From positions 6,207,001-6,271,000 of the forward strand of contig NC_010162.1 of assembly GCF_000067165.1 (NCBI RefSeq): DNA of 64,000 nucleotides, in the 5' to 3' direction. Positions 33,717 to 42,287 of this stretch are shown piece after piece. The translations under genes and the position numbers were made by a program. Positions within the stretch are counted from its first letter, which is position 1. Every line of letters begins with the position of its first letter. The DNA comes from Sorangium cellulosum So ce56. GTDB lineage: Bacteria > Myxococcota_A > Polyangia > Polyangiales > Polyangiaceae. The notes beneath the pieces are model-generated. The model worked only from the letters and a program-made list of their open reading frames with translations. It was not told the DNA's origin and searched no databases.

Positions 33717-33986
33717 GTGAAGACGGCTTATTCTGGACCCGAGAGGAGATGTCACCGGCTGGGAGCGGGTACCGTTCCCCCGCTGGGGGAAGCCCGCGCC
33801 CGTCTTGAGTTGTTCTGGCATGTGGAGCCACGGGAGCGCCCGGCGCAGATCCTCGTGGGCGAGGGGGAGTTGGAGACGGAGGTCGCTAGGAGCCTCGGGA
33901 TGCCCGTCGGGACCGCATTCTCACGGCTTCGCCGAAGGCGGATGCGCCTTGCAGGCGTACTCAAGCGGCGCCGCCGCCTCCGGTAG
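33717..33986 (+). pseudogene. Fragment of an ECF sigma factor (region 4)
   Basis: The frame encodes a stretch resembling sigma region 4: ERPAQILVGEGELETEVARS, then LGMPVGTAFSRLRRRRMRL. This matches the EIA-x-LGxPxGTVxSRLxRAR helix-turn-helix pattern of ECF sigma factors. There is no region 2, and the in-frame GTG at 33717 lies only one base after AGGAG. A short frame in another register begins at ATG 33748 with a better Shine-Dalgarno and stops within 60 bases, so the gene looks frameshifted and truncated. It probably is a remnant, possibly with the lipoprotein gene beside it as its former partner. Confidence 0.4.
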
Positions 33987-34173
33987 ACTCCACTCGTCCA
34001 CCGAGCAGATGCCCTCGTCTCATGGGGACATCGATGCGCGCCGTGCTGTAGTTATCGGGCGAATGCACCCTCGGGAGCAGTGCGTTCACCCGTAGCGGCG
34101 TCCCGTCGGGAGCGTAATGCCGATCACGTGTCGCTGTGGACAGTGCCCACGCGGAGGCTGTAATAGAGAAGAT

Positions 34174-35295
34174 ATGGCAAAGAGGTTGCGGCCGGTCTGG
34201 TTGTGGGCGGCAACGGCGTGGATGGGTGGCGGGTGCGCGGCGCTGGTGGGGCTGGAGGACAGCTATTACCAGCTGGACGGGAGCGAAGGCAGCGGCGGAA
34301 ACATTGGCGATCCCGCTACCTCCGGCAGTGCGAACCCTGGCGGTTCGGGCGGTGCCGATCCAGGCGCCGGAGGCAGCGATGGCGGCAGCACCTCCTCCAG
34401 CGCCACGGCTTCCGGCGGTACGGACCCCAGCGGCTCGGGTGGCGCCGCCCCAGGTACCGGAGGCAGCGACAGCACCAGCACCTCCTCCAGCGCCACGGCG
34501 TCCGGCGGCGCCGACCCAGGCACCGGAGGCAGCGACAGCAGCACATCCTCCAGCGCCACGGCGTCCGGCGGTGCAGATCCCGGCGGCTCGGGCGGCGCGG
34601 ACCCAGGCGCCAGCGCCGGCGGCAACGACAGCAGCAGCACGTCCTCCGGCATCACGGATCCCGGCAGGTGCAGCATCTTCTGCTCCGACTTCGAGGGCGG
34701 CTCGCTGCCTTCCGAGATCCAGTTCTTCCCGGACTACCTGCGGCCGAGGATGGGCGAGTTCGTGACGCTGGACAGCACCGGTCACAGCGGCACGCGCTCG
34801 GTCAAGGTCTCGGGCACGGACTTCAGCCAGATGCTCGGCGTGGCCGTGCCGAGCAACTTCTGGGGCAGGATCTACCTCAAGAGCGCCACCGACATCCAGA
34901 TGGGCCACAACACGTATGTCGCGGCCGTGGACGGCAACGGCGATCCCAACAACGGGGAGCAGATCCGCATCGGCGAGCACCAGTGTCAGCTCGAGCTGAA
35001 CCGCAAGAGCGACGACAAAGAGATGCTCTCGAACGGCGGGATGTACATGTGCAGCGGCGGCGTGAAGCTCGTCGCGAACACCTGGTACTGCCTCGAGTTC
35101 CACTACGACGGGCCGGGCCGCTCGGTGAGCGTGTTCGTGGACGGCGCCGAGGTCAACGCGATGCACGTCACGGACTGGGGCCCGTACGACTACAAGCTCT
35201 TCAAGTTCGGGTTCGAGAAGTACCACGGCGGGGCCAAGACGATGTGGTACGACGACCTCGCGCTCCACTCGGAGCGCGTCGGCTGCGGCACGTGA
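34174..35295 (+). CDS. Ser/Gly-linker lipoprotein with a beta-sandwich C-terminal domain
   Basis: The 373-residue protein has a signal peptide and lipobox (MGGGCAAL). Residues about 30-165 are low-complexity, with repeated blocks such as TSSSATASGGADPG. The C-terminal 205 residues look like a concanavalin/LamG-type beta-sandwich: CSIFCSDFEGG, SGTRSVKVSG, FWGRIYLKSA, WYCLEFHYDG, VSVFVDGAEV and MWYDDLAL. This fold in myxobacterial lipoproteins may bind or cleave polysaccharide; no catalytic motif is evident. ATG 34174 is preceded by AGAGAAG; the upstream frame is not used. It lies between the sigma fragment and the binding-protein gene. Confidence 0.75.
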   Translation: MAKRLRPVWLWAATAWMGGGCAALVGLEDSYYQLDGSEGSGGNIGDPATSGSANPGGSGGADPGAGGSDGGSTSSSATASGGTDPSGSGGAAPGTGGSDSTSTSSSATASGGADPGTGGSDSSTSSSATASGGADPGGSGGADPGASAGGNDSSSTSSGITDPGRCSIFCSDFEGGSLPSEIQFFPDYLRPRMGEFVTLDSTGHSGTRSVKVSGTDFSQMLGVAVPSNFWGRIYLKSATDIQMGHNTYVAAVDGNGDPNNGEQIRIGEHQCQLELNRKSDDKEMLSNGGMYMCSGGVKLVANTWYCLEFHYDGPGRSVSVFVDGAEVNAMHVTDWGPYDYKLFKFGFEKYHGGAKTMWYDDLALHSERVGCGT

Positions 35296-35381
35296 GGCCG
35301 CCCCGCGCAGCGCCCTTACCTCGGCAGACCGCTCCTCGACGGGCGCTCCTCGAGAAATCGTCGCTTCCTCGACCAGGTGTA

Positions 35382-36569
35382 CTAACGCGTTGAGCCGAGG
35401 GCGCCGGCTACGAGGTAGTCCATGCTCTCGAGCGCGATGTCGGTCTGCTGCTGCGCGACCGAATCGGCGATCACCACCTTGCCCTCATTGTTCATGATGG
35501 GCCCCTGGAAGATGGTGAGCGTGCCCTCCGTGAGCTTCGCCTTCGCCTCCTCGGCCTTCTTCTTCGCCTCCTCGGAGACGGCGGGGCCATAGGGTGAGAT
35601 CTTGATGTACCCCTCCTTGAAGCCGCCGCGCAGGAGGTGCGGATACGGCTTCCCCTCGCGGATGAACGTCATGTAGTCGGTGTAGACCTTGGACCAGTTC
35701 CACTCGGCGCCGGTCAGGTACCCCTTCGGGGCGAGCGTCGCCTGGTTCGTGTGGTAGCCGGTGCTGAACGCGCCGCGCCGCTCCGCGAGCTCGATGATCA
35801 CCTTCGGCGAGTCCACGTGGGCGGTCAGGACGTCGACGCCCTGATCGATGAGGCTGTTGGCCGCCTCCGCCTCCTTGACGGGCATCGACCAGTCGCCGGT
35901 GAAGATCACGGCCGTCGTCACGCTCGGGTTCACGCTCCGGGCGCCCAGCGTGAAGGCGTTGATGTTGCGGAGCACCTGCGGGATCGGCTTCGCCGCGATG
36001 AACCCGAGCTTGCCGCTCTTCGTCGTCATCCCCGCGACGATGCCAGACACGTACTCGGCTTCGTCGATGTAACCGAAATAGCTGCCGACATTGCTCGGGT
36101 GCTTCGACCCGTCGTAGAGGCCGCCACAATGGAGGAAGATCTTGTCCGGGAACTTCTCCGCCACCTTGAGGATGTGCGGATCGAAGTAGCCGAAGGACGT
36201 CGGGAAGATCACCGTCGCGCCATCGAGGTTGATCATGCTCTCGAGCGTCTTCTGCACGGCGACCGTCTCGGGGACGTTCTCCTCCTCGCGGGTCTTCACG
36301 CCGGCCAGCTTGGCGAGCGCGGCGGCCCCCTCGGCGTGCGCCTGGTTATAGCCGTAGTCGTCCCTGGGGCCGACGTAGATGAACCCCACCGTGAGCGGCT
36401 GATCGCTCGACCCCTCCTTGCTGCAGCCGGCCGACGGCAGGAGCGAGAGCGAGAGGAGCAGTGGACGGAGGATGGCGAGGAAGCGCTGCCCCCGTGCCAC
36501 GCCATCCGCGGGGAACAGAGGAGTTCGCGGTGTGCTCTTCACGCCATGGATGTGTACGCGACTCCTCAT
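35382..36569 (-). CDS. BMP-family substrate-binding lipoprotein
   Basis: The protein (395 residues from ATG 36569; a GTG at 36587 is also possible) has an unusually long signal region of about 50 residues ending in the lipobox PSAGC. The mature part is a type 1 periplasmic-binding fold of the BMP/PnrA family: VGFIYVGPRDDYGYNQAH, VIFPTSFGYFDP, HPSNVGSYFGYIDEAEYVSG and TAHVDSPKVIIELAE. It should capture the substrate for the permease/ATPase operon 28582-33706. It is encoded convergently and about 1.7 kb away from that operon, so it probably has its own promoter. Family members bind nucleosides, purines or similar heterocycles; the ligand here is unknown. Confidence 0.9.
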   Translation of the reverse strand: MRSRVHIHGVKSTPRTPLFPADGVARGQRFLAILRPLLLSLSLLPSAGCSKEGSSDQPLTVGFIYVGPRDDYGYNQAHAEGAAALAKLAGVKTREEENVPETVAVQKTLESMINLDGATVIFPTSFGYFDPHILKVAEKFPDKIFLHCGGLYDGSKHPSNVGSYFGYIDEAEYVSGIVAGMTTKSGKLGFIAAKPIPQVLRNINAFTLGARSVNPSVTTAVIFTGDWSMPVKEAEAANSLIDQGVDVLTAHVDSPKVIIELAERRGAFSTGYHTNQATLAPKGYLTGAEWNWSKVYTDYMTFIREGKPYPHLLRGGFKEGYIKISPYGPAVSEEAKKKAEEAKAKLTEGTLTIFQGPIMNNEGKVVIADSVAQQQTDIALESMDYLVAGALGSTR

Positions 36570-36672
36570 TTCTGGAACTTTTCCCACGCGTGAATTTTGC
36601 GCGCTTCGCGCGATTACCGTTGAGCGCGCACGGCGCGCTGTGGCATGGTTCCATCAACACTGGAGACTCGCG

Positions 36673-37062
36673 ATGACAGCTACAGTTCCAGCAGCGACGC
36701 GGGATTTTATGCCTGTGCAGTTGCCATTCATCATTGCGAATGTGGCAACGATGGCCGCTCATCCGGAGTCGGTCCCCTGGCGGCGCCTCCGGGAGGGCGT
36801 CGAGATTCACCGCCTTTACGGCAGCAGCGACGCAGGCGCCTCTGCCGCGCTCCTGCGCTACGCGCCGGGGGCATCCGTGCCGCAGCACGTCCATCGCGGC
36901 CATGAACACATCTTCGTGCTCACAGGATCGCAGTCGGACGAGCGCGGGCACCACCGCGCCGGCACGCTCGTGATGAACGCCCCGGGCAGCCGCCACAGCG
37001 TCTCGAGCGCCGAGGGCTGCATCGTCCTCGCGATCTGGGAGCAGCCCGTCGTCTTCATCTGA
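36673..37062 (+). CDS. ChrR-like small cupin protein
   Basis: The 129-residue single-domain cupin resembles the ChrR C-terminal cupin. Metal ligands are visible in HVHRGHEHIFVLTGS (three His and one Glu position) and in APGSRHSV, and the ending CIVLAIWEQPVVF is typical. The ATG at 36673 has GGAG seven bases upstream. Such cupins often bind zinc and sense or limit oxidative signals with a sigma factor, but none is adjacent apart from the degraded fragment at 33717. It is divergent from the binding-protein gene; the spacer contains a short palindrome (CGCGC-TTC-GCGCG). Confidence 0.8.
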   Translation: MTATVPAATRDFMPVQLPFIIANVATMAAHPESVPWRRLREGVEIHRLYGSSDAGASAALLRYAPGASVPQHVHRGHEHIFVLTGSQSDERGHHRAGTLVMNAPGSRHSVSSAEGCIVLAIWEQPVVFI

Positions 37063-37331
37063 TTCATCCTCATCTGATCGTCTGGATACCGGCCCACGCA
37101 TCAGGACATCCGGGCCGCTCATCTGGACATCTCCTTTCCACCCCCTCGCGCCATGCGGGGCTTCGCCGCGTCCAGACACGAAGGCCAGCGGGCTCACGCC
37201 GGCCTGACCTGGGTCCGGGGTACGACATCGCCGCAGGCACGTCCTCGCCTGACCGCGAGCGCGCCCCGGCGCTCGCTTTCTCGGGGCGCAGAGGTTCAGG
37301 TACGCTGCGCTTTGCCGTAGGCTGGACGCTC

Positions 37332-38222
37332 ATGGATTCGCGCGGGAAATCGCTCCCTCCGGGGCCGCTCGTCACGGACGAGGACATCCGGGAAGAGCTC
37401 CGGCGGCTGTTCGACGCCGGTCCCGACTCGGGGCTCGTCATCCGGGTCTACGGCGAGCCGGGCGAGGGGACGGCCGCGGCGGACGCGTTCCGCGAGATGT
37501 TCGCGTCGCTGCGCATGTACGAGGGGAAGCCGCAGGACCAGCCGCTGGAGATCCTCGTCGACGCGCCGAGCAAGGCGCACATCGCGCGCGCGCTGTCCGT
37601 GCTCGGCCACAAGCAGCACCAGAAGCGGATCCTCGATCACATCCTCACCACCTTCGGGCGCCGGCTGATCGACCCGCTCGCCGAGATCCTCGACACGACC
37701 CCGACCGGCTCGGTGACGGCGCGGCTGACCATGCTGCGGGACATCTTTCTCGCGCACGTCGCGGATCTGCGGATGACGCCGGAGTCGCAGCAGATCCTGT
37801 CGAGCGATCTGCGCAAGCTCCTGAGCGACGACTACCTGGCGATGGTGGCCGAGAACGAGGAGCGCGTGCAGCGCCCGCGCGTGGCGATGCTCGCGCAGCA
37901 GATCCTCCGGCTCGTCGGCTCCACGTTCCACAACGCGCTCAAGCGGTGGCCGGCGCACGCCGAGCAGATCGCCTCGTCGATCGCGCGGCGGAGCCCGAAG
38001 AAGGTCCGCCTGAGCGAGGTGCCGAAGCTCATCCGCGGTCAGATCACCGACGGCATCGAAGAGTTCCTGTGGATCGAGACGAGCGCGGACATCGAGGGCG
38101 CGCTGCGCCCGATGCTCGCCGAGCACCAGGACGTGATGCCCGTGACGCAGGCGACGCTCGACCGATCGACGTACCGCGAGTTCGCGGACGCCTGCTGGGC
38201 CATCATCGCCGAGCACTGCTGA
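37332..38222 (+). CDS. Conserved-looking protein of unknown function
   Basis: The 296-residue protein is soluble, largely helical and charged, with no signal peptide or membrane segment. The composition and codon bias look like a real gene. Segments such as EELRRLFDAGPDSGLVIRVY, HKQHQKRILDHILTTFGRRL and SPKKVRLSEVPKLIRGQITD are distinctive. I do not recognise a family. The first 30 residues may bind a partner, as they are Pro-rich. There is no strong Shine-Dalgarno at ATG 37332. It stands alone between the cupin and the ABC operon. Confidence 0.6.
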   Translation: MDSRGKSLPPGPLVTDEDIREELRRLFDAGPDSGLVIRVYGEPGEGTAAADAFREMFASLRMYEGKPQDQPLEILVDAPSKAHIARALSVLGHKQHQKRILDHILTTFGRRLIDPLAEILDTTPTGSVTARLTMLRDIFLAHVADLRMTPESQQILSSDLRKLLSDDYLAMVAENEERVQRPRVAMLAQQILRLVGSTFHNALKRWPAHAEQIASSIARRSPKKVRLSEVPKLIRGQITDGIEEFLWIETSADIEGALRPMLAEHQDVMPVTQATLDRSTYREFADACWAIIAEHC

Positions 38223-38500
38223 CGGCTGGGCGAGCGCTGCCGGATCGACGATCCCACCGCGCTGCAGGCTGAGATCCATCACGTCCTGGTCGCTTCGCTC
38301 ACGGCTTCACCGACTGTCCTGCCCGATGCGTCTCTGGAGGGAGAGACCCCCTCCGGAGCGAGACCCCGCGCGCGCCGCGTCGGGAATGATTTCCGCCTCC
38401 CGCTGTTGTAAGGGGCCGCTGGCGCCTGGGCCGCCGCGCTCTGCGGCGTCCGAATCGCCGGCGCGGAGAGCTTCTTCCCTTCGCGGAGGGGTGCACGGCC

Positions 38501-39583
38501 GTGATCGAAATCAGCGACCTATACAAGTACTACGGCGACCGGAAGGCCATCGGGCCCCTGTCGTTCTCGATCGAGGCGGGAGAGATCGTCGGTCTGCTCG
38601 GCCTGAACGGCGCGGGCAAGACGACGACGCTCAGGATCCTCGCCTGCGATCTGCTCCCGTCCGCGGGCCGCGTGCTCGTGGACGGACTGGATGTCGTCGA
38701 CCACCCCCACGAGGTGCGGTCCCGCATCGGATACCTCCCCGACAGGCCGCCGCTCTACGACGAGATGAGCGTGCGCGCCTTCCTCCACTTCGCCGCGCGC
38801 CTGCGCGGCGTCGACGCCGGCGCGGCCGACGCGCGGGTGGCCGAGGCGCTCGCGGTGACGCAGCTCGACGACGTGGCCGCGGACCCCATCAGCTCGCTGT
38901 CCCACGGCTTCAAGCAGCGCGTCGGCATTGCGCAGGCGATCGTGCACAAGCCGCGGCTGCTCGTCCTCGACGAGCCGATCAGCGGCCTGGATCCCGTGCA
39001 GATCGTCGAGATGCGCGCCCTGCTCCGGAGCCTGCGCGGCAAGCACACCATCGTGCTCTCCAGCCACATCCTCTCCGAGATCAGCGAGACGTGCGATCGC
39101 ATCCTCGTGATCCGGGACGGCGAGATCGGCGCGCAGGGGACCGAGCAGGAGCTCTCGGCCAAGCTGCTCCACGGCGTCCGGGTCGAGCTCACGGTGCGCG
39201 GCCCCGCGGCCGAGGGCGCGGGCTACCGCGTGGCGCGCGGCGAGGCGGCGAAGGCGCTCGAGCTCGCCCGCGAGGTGGAGGGCGTCACGTCCGTCGAGCA
39301 GCTCACCACGACGGAGCCGGGGAGCGACGTCGTGAGCTTCGCGGTCGAGGCCGACCGCGACGTGCGCGCGGCGCTGTGCGCCGAGCTCGTGCAGGCGGGC
39401 ATCGGCATCCTCGAGGTGAAGCGGAGCGAGCGCGAGCTCGAGTCGGTGTTCCTGCGGCTCGCCACGCGCAGGGCGCCCGGGGCGAAGGACAGGTCCGCCG
39501 CGGCCGGCAGGGCGAGCGCCGGCGGCGACGCAAGGAAGGCCCCTGCGGAGGAGCAGGCGGAGGAAGGCGAGGGCGAGACATGA
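38501..39583 (+). CDS. ABC transporter ATPase (GldA/NatA-like)
   Basis: The 360-residue ATPase has Walker A LNGAGKTTT, signature LSHGFKQR, Walker B LLVLDEPISGLDP and the H-loop SSHILSE, all intact. After residue 215 comes the DUF4162-like tail, then an Ala/Glu-rich end. It is the first gene of a four-gene operon with permease, GldG-like and DUF4340 genes, each overlapping the next by 4 bases. Orthologous sets support gliding in Bacteroidetes (gldAFG); in other phyla the function of this layout is unknown. GTG 38501 has GGAGGGG ten bases upstream. Confidence 0.9.
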   Translation: MIEISDLYKYYGDRKAIGPLSFSIEAGEIVGLLGLNGAGKTTTLRILACDLLPSAGRVLVDGLDVVDHPHEVRSRIGYLPDRPPLYDEMSVRAFLHFAARLRGVDAGAADARVAEALAVTQLDDVAADPISSLSHGFKQRVGIAQAIVHKPRLLVLDEPISGLDPVQIVEMRALLRSLRGKHTIVLSSHILSEISETCDRILVIRDGEIGAQGTEQELSAKLLHGVRVELTVRGPAAEGAGYRVARGEAAKALELAREVEGVTSVEQLTTTEPGSDVVSFAVEADRDVRAALCAELVQAGIGILEVKRSERELESVFLRLATRRAPGAKDRSAAAGRASAGGDARKAPAEEQAEEGEGET

Positions 39584-40305
39584 GAGGGACATTGCTCGTC
39601 GCGCGGCGGGAGCTGTCCGCGTACCTGAGATCACCGCTCGGGTACGTCGTCGCTGCCGCTGCGCTGCTCATCGACGGCATCTACTTCCAGGTCGCGGCGC
39701 TCGGCTCGGGTGCGCGGCTGTCGGCGGAGGTGCTGCTCAAGTTCTTCGACGGCACGGCGTTCATCACGATGGTCGCGGCGCTCATCCTCTCGATGCGGCT
39801 CATCGCCGGCGAGCGCGAGAGCGGGACGCTCATCCTGCTCAAGACCGCGCCCGTGCGCGACGGCGAGATCATCGTCGGCAAGTTCCTCGCCGCGCTCGCG
39901 CTGGTCTCGTTGATGACGGCGATCACGATCTACATGCCGCTGCTCATCTTCGTGAACGGCAAGGTGTCCGTCGGGCACATCCTGGTCGGCTACTCCGGGG
40001 TGCTGCTGCTCGGCGCCGCGTCGCTCGCGATCGGGCTCTTCGCCTCGACGCTCGCGGCGAGCCAGGTCATCGCGGTCATCCTCGGGGCGGCGATCATCGG
40101 GACGCTCGGCTTCCTGTTCCTCGTCGCCCGCGTGACGGAGCCGCCGCTCAACGACTTCGTGAGCGCGCTGAACCTCTACCCGCTCAACCAGAAGCCGTTC
40201 CTGAACGGCGTGCTCCGGCTGGAGAACGTCGTGTACTACGTCGCGGTCGCGTACTTCTTCCTGCTCGCCGCGACCCACACCCTGAAGGCGCGGAGGTGGC
40301 GGTGA
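39580..40305 (+). CDS. ABC transporter permease, GldF-like
   Basis: The 241-residue permease has six predicted membrane segments and belongs to the ABC2 group: RRELSAYLRSPLGYV at the start, then GERESGTLILLKTAP after the second segment, as in GldF. It should pair with the preceding ATPase. Its ATG overlaps the ATPase stop (ATGA) and its end overlaps the next gene. No substrate can be inferred. Confidence 0.85.
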   Translation: MRGTLLVARRELSAYLRSPLGYVVAAAALLIDGIYFQVAALGSGARLSAEVLLKFFDGTAFITMVAALILSMRLIAGERESGTLILLKTAPVRDGEIIVGKFLAALALVSLMTAITIYMPLLIFVNGKVSVGHILVGYSGVLLLGAASLAIGLFASTLAASQVIAVILGAAIIGTLGFLFLVARVTEPPLNDFVSALNLYPLNQKPFLNGVLRLENVVYYVAVAYFFLLAATHTLKARRWR

Positions 40306-42287
40306 ACGACAAGCAAGGTCAGGCCGACGAGGCCGAGATCCGCGGCGAGGGAGCGGGCTCCGCGCCCCTGCCGGACGCAGGGCGAGAGGCCCCGCCGGCC
40401 GGCGAGCCGGCGCACGCCGCGCCGCGCGAGGCGCCCGCGCTCCGCGCCGGGGGCTGGATGGTCCCGGCGTACGCGGGCGCGCTCCTCGCCCTCTTCCTCG
40501 GCGAGCGCGTGGTGCCCACGATCGAGTGGCTCCGCTATGCCCTGTCGGGGCTCGGGTTCTTGACCCTGGTCCTCGTCACCGCGCTGCGCTTCGCGACCGC
40601 GGTGCGCGAGTCGGGCGAGCGCCGCGCGGTCGAGCGCGCGCTCGCGATCCTGTCGGCGCTCGGCGTCGTCGCGGTGGCGGCCTACTTCACCACGACCGAC
40701 GCGGGGCAGGCCATGGTCGGCGTGTCGCGCGCCGCGCCCGAGCTGCGCGGGCGCATCGACGCGGCCACGACGGTCGCCTGGGTCGCGCTGCTCGTCATGG
40801 CGACGGTGCCGCTGTTCTTCGGCGAGGCGGCGCTCGCGCCGATGCGGCGCGCCGAGCGCATCGAGGGCCGGCGGGTGCGCGCCGCGACGCTCTCGGGCCT
40901 GACGCTCGGGTTCGCCGCGGTCTACTCCGCGCTCTTCGTGTTCGCCGCGAGCAAGCTCGATCTCAAGGCGGACTTCTCCTACTACCGCACCGCCCGCCCG
41001 GGCGAGTCCACGAAGCGCGTCGCCGAGAGCCTGACCGCGCCGCTCAAGATCACGGCCTTCTACCCGCAGCAGAACGAGGTCGGCGCCGAGGTGGAGGGCT
41101 ACCTGCGCGAGGTGAAGGCGGCGTCGCCGCAGATCACCGTGGAGGTGCAGGATCGCCTGCTCGTCCCGGCGCTCGCCAAGGAGGCGAAGGTCACGCAAGA
41201 CGGCGTCATCGTGCTCTCGCGCGACGGCTCGCGCGAGACGCTCACCGTCGGCTCCGACATCAAGAGCGCGGGCGCCAAGCTGAAGAGCCTCGACGCCGAC
41301 TTCCAGAAGGTGCTGCTCAAGGTGATCCGGCCGCAGCGCACCGCGTACCTGACGGTCGGCCACGGCGAGCTGAACGAGTCGGCCAGCTCCCCCGAGGGGC
41401 GGACGACCAAGAACCTCCGCAAGCTGCTCGAGTCCCAGAACTACGTCGTCAAGGACCTCGGGCTCGCCCAGGGGCTCGGCAGCGAGATCCCGAAGGACGC
41501 GAGCGTCGTCATCGTGCTCGGCCCGCAGAAGGCGTTCCTCCCGGAGGAGGTCGCGGCGCTCAAGCGGCACGCCGAGGAGGGCGGGCACCTCCTGCTCGCG
41601 CTCGATCCGGACGCCAAGGTCGATCTGGATCCGCTCGCCGGCGCCGTGGGGCTCACGTGGAAGCCCGAGGTCCTGGCGAACGATCGGGTCTATGTGCGGC
41701 GGCGCTACAACGACTCGGACCAGGGGATGCTGGTCACGACGCGGTACTCCTCGCACGCCTCGGTGTCGACGCTGAGCCGCCACGCGCAGCAGGCGCCGAC
41801 GATCTTCCCGGGAGCGTCGTCGCTCGACAAGCGCGAGGACGGTGGACTGAAGATCGACTTCGTCGTCCGCTCACTGGGCGAGACGTTCGCCGACGCGAAC
41901 GGCAACTTCAAGTTCGACGCCGGCGGCGAGAAGCGCAGCGTCTACAACCTCGCGGCGGCGGTCTCGAAGGAGCTCGCGCATGGCGGGGACGACAAGGAGA
42001 AGAAGGAGCTGCGCGCGTTCGTGGTCGCCGACGCCGACGTGTTCAGCGACGCGGCGTTCAGGAACGAACCCAACATCGTGCTCGCGCTCGACGCGCTCCG
42101 GTGGCTCGGCGGCGAGGAGAGCTACGCCGGGGAGATCACGACGAGCGAGGACGTCCGGATCGAGCACACGAAGGAGAAGGACCAGGTGTGGTTCTGGGCC
42201 ACGATCCTCGTGGCGCCGGCCATGGTGCTGGGTCTCGGGCTCTTCATCACGCGCCGCGGGCGGCGCGCGAGCGGGAGGCGCGCATGA
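40302..42287 (+). CDS. GldG-like ABC auxiliary protein
   Basis: The 661-residue protein has an Ala/Pro-rich N-terminus, about five membrane segments between residues 50 and 215, a large periplasmic-type domain (KITAFYPQQNEVGAEVEGYL, TAYLTVGHGELNES, DASVVIVLGPQKAFL, the GldG/ABC_transp_aux pattern) and a final membrane helix near residue 640. GTG 40302 forms GTGA with the previous stop and has GGAGG five bases upstream; GTG 40296 is an alternative. The fused multi-helix N-terminus is longer than in simple GldG proteins. It probably forms a complex with the preceding ATPase and permease. Confidence 0.82.
   Translation: MNDKQGQADEAEIRGEGAGSAPLPDAGREAPPAGEPAHAAPREAPALRAGGWMVPAYAGALLALFLGERVVPTIEWLRYALSGLGFLTLVLVTALRFATAVRESGERRAVERALAILSALGVVAVAAYFTTTDAGQAMVGVSRAAPELRGRIDAATTVAWVALLVMATVPLFFGEAALAPMRRAERIEGRRVRAATLSGLTLGFAAVYSALFVFAASKLDLKADFSYYRTARPGESTKRVAESLTAPLKITAFYPQQNEVGAEVEGYLREVKAASPQITVEVQDRLLVPALAKEAKVTQDGVIVLSRDGSRETLTVGSDIKSAGAKLKSLDADFQKVLLKVIRPQRTAYLTVGHGELNESASSPEGRTTKNLRKLLESQNYVVKDLGLAQGLGSEIPKDASVVIVLGPQKAFLPEEVAALKRHAEEGGHLLLALDPDAKVDLDPLAGAVGLTWKPEVLANDRVYVRRRYNDSDQGMLVTTRYSSHASVSTLSRHAQQAPTIFPGASSLDKREDGGLKIDFVVRSLGETFADANGNFKFDAGGEKRSVYNLAAAVSKELAHGGDDKEKKELRAFVVADADVFSDAAFRNEPNIVLALDALRWLGGEESYAGEITTSEDVRIEHTKEKDQVWFWATILVAPAMVLGLGLFITRRGRRASGRRA

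Noticed and set aside
40526..42283. Long fused frame leading into the DUF4340 gene
   Set aside because: The first 580 codons are a shifted reading of the GldG-like gene; DUF4340 begins at ATG 42284.
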